From Microdochium bolleyi (taxonomy: Eukaryota > Ascomycota > Sordariomycetes > Xylariales > Microdochiaceae), in contig KQ964249.1 in assembly GCA_001566295.1 (NCBI GenBank), forward strand, positions 1,860,001 to 1,924,000: a stretch of DNA of 64,000 bases. Reading direction: 5' to 3'. How positions within the stretch are numbered: the stretch's first letter is position 1; each line of letters opens with the position of its first letter. Below, piece by piece: positions 58,476 through 64,000 of this stretch. The position numbers and the translations under genes are program-made. The notes under the pieces were generated by a model. The model was not told the origin of the DNA and searched no databases. It saw only the letters and a program-made list of their open reading frames with translations.

Positions 58476-59859
58476 ATGCCATCGGCGTGGTCGAGCCATG
58501 CCGCTTCGATGTCCACCAACATCTCCGACCAGACGCAGACAACAGCAGCACACCCGCCTTCAGTATCCCTCGCCGACAACGCCAGCGCCCTCGTCGGCCA
58601 CATGGACGGCGTCGTCAGGAAAGCCAGCTCGGCGGTAGCGGGCGTAGCCGCCACCGACAAGACACCCCGCCATGTCGATACGTCTGTGGACGGCATGCCG
58701 ATTGCAAGTGGCGCGGACGCCAGCGCGAGCGCTGGCAAGAAGGTGGACAAGCACAGCTTTGACTACATGATGCGGTCGGGCCTTGCTGGTGGCTTGGCAG
58801 GTTGTGCTGTATGTGGTGAATCCTAAAAGAGTTTTCCTTGAATGTGGGAATGCGATACTGGAGCACCTTGCTGATTTTCTTTTCATGCTGTAGGCGAAAA
58901 CCACAGTCGCTCCGCTGGATCGAGTCAAGATCCTGTTCCAGACCGGCAACCCACAATTCGCCAAGTATACCAGCTCATGGGTCGGCGTTGGAAGAGCGCT
59001 TGGCGACATCTACGCTCGGGATGGCGTGTTCGGCCTGTTCCGTGGACACTCGGCCACTCTCCTGAAGATCTACCCATACGCAGCGATCAAGTTTGTTGCT
59101 TACGAGCAGTACCGCACGTTCATAATACGAGGGAAAGAACACGAGACATGGCTACGCCGCTTCACAGCCGGAGCCCTTGCGGGGGTGACGTCCGTCTTCT
59201 TCACATACCCCCTCGAGGTCATTCGTGTTCGGCTAGCTTTCGAGACGAAAACTCGAAGCTCGTCGCTCGTGGACATCTGCAGGAAGATCTACAACGAAAG
59301 TCCGATGATCAAGCCAGCAGCAGCGAATCCACTCGCGGCTGTCGCAAATGCCAAAGGCGTGGCGGAGGCTGCCGCCGTCACCGCACGAGTAGTAACACCG
59401 CAGACAGGTCTCATCAACTTCTATCGCGGATTCTCGACCACGATTCTCGGGATGATCCCTTATGCCGGTATATCGTTCCTGACTCACGACACCGCGGGCG
59501 ATATCTTCCGACGACCAGCATTCCGGAAGTACACTACGTTACCACAGCCCGCGAACGCGCCAAAAGACAAGCCCGCGCCTCTGCAAGCGTGGGCTGAGCT
59601 CACAGCAGGTGGCCTCTCAGGCGCCGTGGCGCAGACGATATCGTACCCGCTCGAAGTGATCCGGCGGAGGATGCAGGTCGGCGGTGCTGTCGGCGACGGC
59701 CACCGGCTGCGCATCGGCGAGACTGCGGGTATGATTTTCCGGGAGCGCGGCTTCGCGGGCTTCTTCGTTGGCCTGTCTATCGGATACGTCAAGGTTGTCC
59801 CGCTCGCGGCCGTGAGCTTCTACACGTACGAAAGGATGAAGACTGTCTTTGGCATATAG
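58476..59859 (+). CDS. LEU5: Mitochondrial coenzyme A carrier (SLC25 family)
   Basis: A 432-residue inner-membrane carrier from two exons (58476-58808, 58894-59859). LEU5/SLC25A42-type carriers import CoA (or a precursor) into the matrix. Three mitochondrial-carrier repeats are present, each with its signature: PLDRVK (118-123), PLEVIR (217-222) and PLEVIR (363-368). Typical LEU5 features are the GGLAGCAAKTTVAPLDRVKILFQ start, GLFRGHSATLLKIYPYAAIKF and the C-terminal SYPLEVIRRRMQ. A long Ser/Ala-rich N-terminal extension of about 95 residues precedes repeat 1. The insert in repeat 2 (PLAAVANAKGVAEAAAVTARVV) is longer than in yeast. A second ATG at 58509 (MSTNIS) is an alternative start. Confidence 0.93.
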
Positions 59860-61054
59860 AAAGCGTTAAAACGCGATTGGTGGCACGACGACACGAATCA
59901 GCGATGAGCGGCCTTGGAGCGGAAAGCTGTAGTGGGCATTGAGGACCAACCTCACCCCACGACTTACAACTTGAACCACAGACACCTTTTGCACACCTAC
60001 AGAGCTCAGCATCGATGCACGGCGTTTATTGGCGTTTATTCTGGGGCGATATACCTCGTTTCGCATTTCACACTATGTCCTATGATGCATACGAGGCGGG
60101 GACACGCTGCGCATACGGGGCGCAGCCATCGGAGCCGCGCTCCGAGTTCCGGGGTGGCTGCTAGTGATCATTTACAGACTCAACGAGCATATATATGACG
60201 TCTATACACACACGAAATCTATATACGCATTCGGGGTTGCCTTATGAATGTAACGTCTCTGCTTGTCCTACGCGACACGATGTATGCCGAATACATAATA
60301 ATGATCATTTCGAATACCTCTAGAACTCAAAAACCACCTCAAAAGCAAATGAAAGAACAGAGTACTGAGGGACTTGCATGCCATCGATTTAAGATAATGC
60401 ACAGCAGAATGAGACCGCCGCCGTCCTGGGCAACGCGGCGCAGAAACAAGGAGACCACGCTCCAATCTGTCTGCCCCCGAGATGAAGAGCCTCACATCAT
60501 AGGCGGGCCTTTTGCATGTGCAGGAAGAGACAGTGTCTTGTGTGGGAGGACCAGGTCTCTACAAATGGACAAGACTTTTGTTTTTGGTTTGTTTCGGACG
60601 GCTTGTTCCTGCTGACTCGTCGAGATGCTCTTCCTCACGCGTCCAGAACCGAAATGGCCAAGTACTTGCGCGGCGTTCGGGAGTGGATGGGGAAGGGAGG
60701 CGGATAACCCGGCGTGTCAGACTAACATTGTGTTGACAAGTGCTCATCTCGTGGAGATTTGCCCTGATCTCTGCCATGCCAATGAGGACTTCCTGCGCAA
60801 TGCTTGAGCTTCTCAAATAGGTGTCTTGGAATGATGGGTGCTTTGTTATCTATAGAAGTCAATATATGTATGCTTGGCCCTCGCAGGTACGATTTGCGGA
60901 GTTTGCCATGCTTGTCTGCCACATCTATGCGCTACGCACATGCTTTTGGTGTATTCAAAATTACATTATATCTGATCCTCGGTGACAAGCATCTTACCAG
61001 CCCTGCTCTTCTTGAAAAAGAAGCTATAACATGAAGGTCGACTGTTGACGCTGC
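59860..61054. other. Convergent intergenic spacer, AT-richer
   Basis: Spacer between the 3' ends of LEU5 (+) and the nonaspanin gene (-). It is noticeably more AT-rich than the rest of the window, with runs such as ATATATATGA near 60190. No gene or RNA was recognised. Confidence 0.5.
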
Positions 61055-63330
61055 CTAATCTATCTTGATCGCACTGAAAACAACATAATTATAGTCAGTT
61101 TGGCGCCCAAATGAATTTGTTTAGAATAAGATCAAACACTTACCCGTATATCCTCCTGACAAAGGCATAAGCAGTCAGGAAGCCAATAGTGCCAGTCAGC
61201 AGGCCGTACACGCAGCAGGCCATGAAGCTGTACGCGAAGAACAATATCGAGCTCACAAAGCCCGAGATGTGCAGCTTCACAAAGTAGTACCACACACAGT
61301 ACAAGAATATCCAGATAGCACTGCCGCCACCAACGGCAAATGACTGCCACCACCAGTGGTAGTTTTCTGAGCAGAGCTGCACGTAGATGGTGACGATTGT
61401 GACCTCGGCGATTGTGAAAATGAGGATGACAGAAACGACAGAGAGAAAACCAAAGACGTAGTAGTATCCACTCTTGTCCTGCCATACAGACTGGAAGACA
61501 AACAGCAGCTCAATGAAGATGACAGCGAAGGGAATGAGTCCAGCAAGAAGTACAGACTGCAAGCTCTGCAGGTACCAGGCTTGCTGCGGAACCTGTCGAG
61601 GAACGCTCGTGGTCTTGGTAGGGTGTTCCCAGGCGCCAGTCTTAACAAAGCCGTACCATGAACCCGCATAGACGAGGGGAACCTGGATGCAGAGCCAGAG
61701 AAAGACAATGGCAATGAGGGTGCCGAAAGGAATTGCCGTGCTGGAAGCCTGAGCCCAGACAAACAGATTGAGTATGAAGACGAGCCCAAAGAAGAGGCCT
61801 GGGAATAGGAGGGCTGTGACGAGAGCGTTGTTGACAAAGTTCGTGCCGTCGAAGGTCTTGTACACCTTGGCCGAGAAGTAGCCCGAGAAGGCACCTGCAA
61901 ACACAAAAAGCCCAAAGCCAGCACTGATGAAGCCGCCTCTGAAGCTGGGGTTCAGTACTCCGATCGCGCTCAACAGGACGAGACCAACAGCCATGAATAA
62001 GAGCTGCATGCCGGATCCAACGAGGGGTGCGAGCAGGTAGCCATACTGCGGCTTGCGGAAGACGTCTGCATGGAGCAATTTCCACCCAGTGACATCCTCT
62101 AGGGCCTCGTCCTCAGAGGATACGTCGGCTACTGTATCGGTTTCGCCTGCCTGCTCTAGCAATCCCAGACCTGTCTTCTCTGCCTTGGGCGTTTGGATGC
62201 CGGACCTGATTTTGCGCCTGATCTTGAGTTTGCCATCCTCCATGCTGCTCTCCTTGAAATTCTTAATGTCAGTTCTGATGGTCTTGGCCAAGATCATCAT
62301 GGTGATGCCTGTCAGGAGACCACAGATAATTAGGGAGTTAACGATAGCTAGCCAATGGATTTTGGAGCCCTCCTCCTGGTTGACGAAGTACAGGTCCCAG
62401 CGGCGGCTCCATTCGATCGAGTCGTCCTCGCGAAAGTATACCGAGTAAGTGTACGGAACATTGATGGTGTCGCTGTCGTCGCCTTCCTCGATCCTAGGGT
62501 AGTAGGATGAGTCCGGGTACTTCAATGAGAGATCTGTTGTCTTGTTGGGTGCGATATACAGCTCGAACTTGTCCTCGACGTCCTTCAAGTTGAGAGGGCA
62601 GCTGTCCTGCCCGCGCTGGGTATTCGGGCCAATGCTTTTGGTGTAGACTTCGAAGCCAACGACGACCTTGCCGCCGTTGTTTCCAGCCCTACCAGGAGCG
62701 GGCCGGTAGCGTATGACGATGGTGTGATGGTTGTTGAGGTAAAATCGAGGCTGGCCCGTGGCAGAAGAGTAGTCCATGAAGCCAAGCTTGAATCCGGCCG
62801 CGTAGTACTTGCGAGTCTTGTCGACCGTCACGAAACTGGTCGCGCCAGGCAGATTATCCACGATCCATTCCACGACGTATCCATCCTGCACCATCTGCTT
62901 GGCTCGCTTGAGGTCCTTGCGCGTGACCTGTTGCGTACAGAGATAGCTGCATTCGTTGTCGCGTCCGAGAGTGAGGTCAATGTCGGAGGTGATGATGCGG
63001 TCACCGCGAAGGACCTCGCCGAGGTTCAAGGGGATGCTCTGGCCGCTGAGGATCGAGCCCACGCTCCTGCCTGTCGGGGGACAAACGAAGGGAAGGTCGT
63101 AGTATGCATATTGCAACTGGGTGTTATCGGAGTAGACCTTGTTCACCATCAAGGGAATGTGCTCGCCCTCCTGGTAGCTCTTCACGGACCAGCCTGTAGA
63201 TTTCACAGACGGGAGACTGTCAGTGATGATGTGCCCACTTCCAGCTGCCGAGATCTGATGTCTTACCGGGAATATAGAAGGCTCGGGCCTGCGAGAAGAG
63301 GAGGGAAGTGAGAAGCCACCGGAAAGCCAT
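61055..63330 (-). CDS. EMP70: Nonaspanin (TM9SF / EMP70 family) endomembrane protein
   Basis: A 710-residue nine-span membrane protein from three exons on the minus strand: 63267-63330, 61144-63193 and 61055-61073. A signal peptide (MAFRWLLTSLLFSQARA) leads into FYIPGWSVKSYQEGEHIPLMVNK, the diagnostic nonaspanin start. The lumenal domain (to about 290) includes NECSYLC and ends before the first membrane helix WLAIVNSLIICGLLTGITMMIL. After a cytosolic loop come eight more helices, ending in YAFVRRIYG. The frame in exon 2 meets a stop inside intron 2; a canonical donor (GTAAGT) and acceptor (TTTTCAG) join a 19-nt final exon encoding AIKID. That C-terminal K-x-D tail is the family's Golgi-retention/COPI-binding motif. 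These proteins act in endosome/Golgi sorting, cell adhesion and metal homeostasis in yeast. Confidence 0.96.
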
Positions 63331-64000
63331 TGCGAAACGCGTTTCTGTCGTGAGATCGCTAGCGCGAGTCGTGAGAATGCATGAGCATGTAATGGGAGCT
63401 CGACACAGCGGCAGCAGCGCGCGTGGGCGATGCGAAATGGTGACCACGAAAGAAGGGTGCTCCGTAACACTGATTGTCGGGCAAGAGGCTGGCTGCGAAC
63501 TCGGCGGCTGAAAGAGCTGGAGCAGCACGGGCGGAACAGGAACGAGCGTGGATATCGAAAGAAGGAGGGAAGAAGGGAAGCAGAGGTACGAAGAACAAAT
63601 GTCTCTCTGCTCCGAGTCGAGGAGGTGGTCGCAACACGAGGAAGCCGATCTGATCTCGAGCAGAGTGTCGAAAGGGGGATGCAAGTGGTCTCGAGCGTAC
63701 TGTCGCTGAGCACTTAAGCGAACGACAGGCGGGCGTTCCCCTCGGGAGCAGGGGGGCTGCAGGGAAGCTGGCCTTGAAATACGGGGTCGGCTGGAGGGAT
63801 GCGCACGATCGAGGATGCTGAGGATCGATCGCGAGTTCGGTGCCGCACGGAATGCTCTCTGAATGTATGGCGAGTTGGCAGTGAAAGTGACTACAGCAAG
63901 TTACGAACAAATGCTTGCCAGTGCCTCGGGAGGCTCACTTGCTGGTCACTTAGAGGCGCCGCTATAAGCTGACTGCTGTGGTCCGAAGGCCCCGAGGCTC
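63331..64000. other. 5' region of nonaspanin gene
   Basis: Promoter and leader of the minus-strand gene at 63330; CT-rich on the minus strand for about 300 bases above the ATG. No other gene was seen before the window ends. Confidence 0.55.

Noticed and set aside
1..64000. Secondary-metabolite cluster, transposon, CRISPR or viral insertion
   Set aside because: No synthase, transposase, reverse transcriptase, terminal repeats or spacer arrays were seen; the genes are ordinary and dispersed in function.

Overview
The window looks like nuclear DNA from a filamentous ascomycete (Pezizomycotina, most likely a Sordariomycete). It has compact intron-bearing genes with short introns (about 45-120 nt, GT-AG, many with CTAAC/CTGAC-like branch sites), high GC in coding exons, a Zn(II)2Cys6 regulator, and typical fungal housekeeping families (PEX7, LEU5 CoA carrier, EMP70/TM9, RIB7 reductase, Oxs1/CCDC124). 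No bacterial, viral or transposon genes were recognised.

Layout: 1-11 kb is almost gene-free apart from one tRNA-Gly(GCC) at 1592-1662. From 11 to 33.9 kb is gene-rich: an MFS transporter (MFS-1, +), a Zn2Cys6 regulator with PPR1-like linker (+), a SigF/NTF2-like membrane protein (+), a one-TM RS/Gly-rich protein (+), a membrane-anchored histidine acid phosphatase/phytase-like enzyme (+), a small one-TM protein (+), an inositol monophosphatase (+), a large uncharacterised protein with an HELGH metallopeptidase-like motif (+), and a second MFS transporter (MFS-2, -) paralogous to the first. From 33.9 to 40.5 kb is a second gene desert.

From 40.5 to 64 kb it is gene-rich again: RNase T2 (+), PEX7 (-), an AlkB-like dioxygenase with CUE and GRF modules (+), a two-domain GFA protein (-), the RIB7-type riboflavin reductase (-), a Pro/Gln/Tyr-rich CYSTM-like protein (+), a one-TM protein whose reading frame carries an in-frame amber stop (-), a cysteine-less E2-like protein (-), the Oxs1/CCDC124 protein (+), the mitochondrial CoA carrier LEU5 (+), and an EMP70-type nonaspanin (-).

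Exon structures were worked out by hand from splice signals and reading-frame continuity. Eleven spliced models close exactly in frame from start to stop. The E2-like model closes too, but its 5' end is unresolved; one minus-strand gene (52.3-54.3 kb) could not be closed. The genes are mostly independent housekeeping functions, not a pathway cluster. The most unusual items are the HELGH protein, the in-frame stop gene, the fact that both gene deserts lie directly 5' of the two paralogous transporters, and a dispersed short word (ACGGAGTA) confined almost entirely to intergenic DNA.
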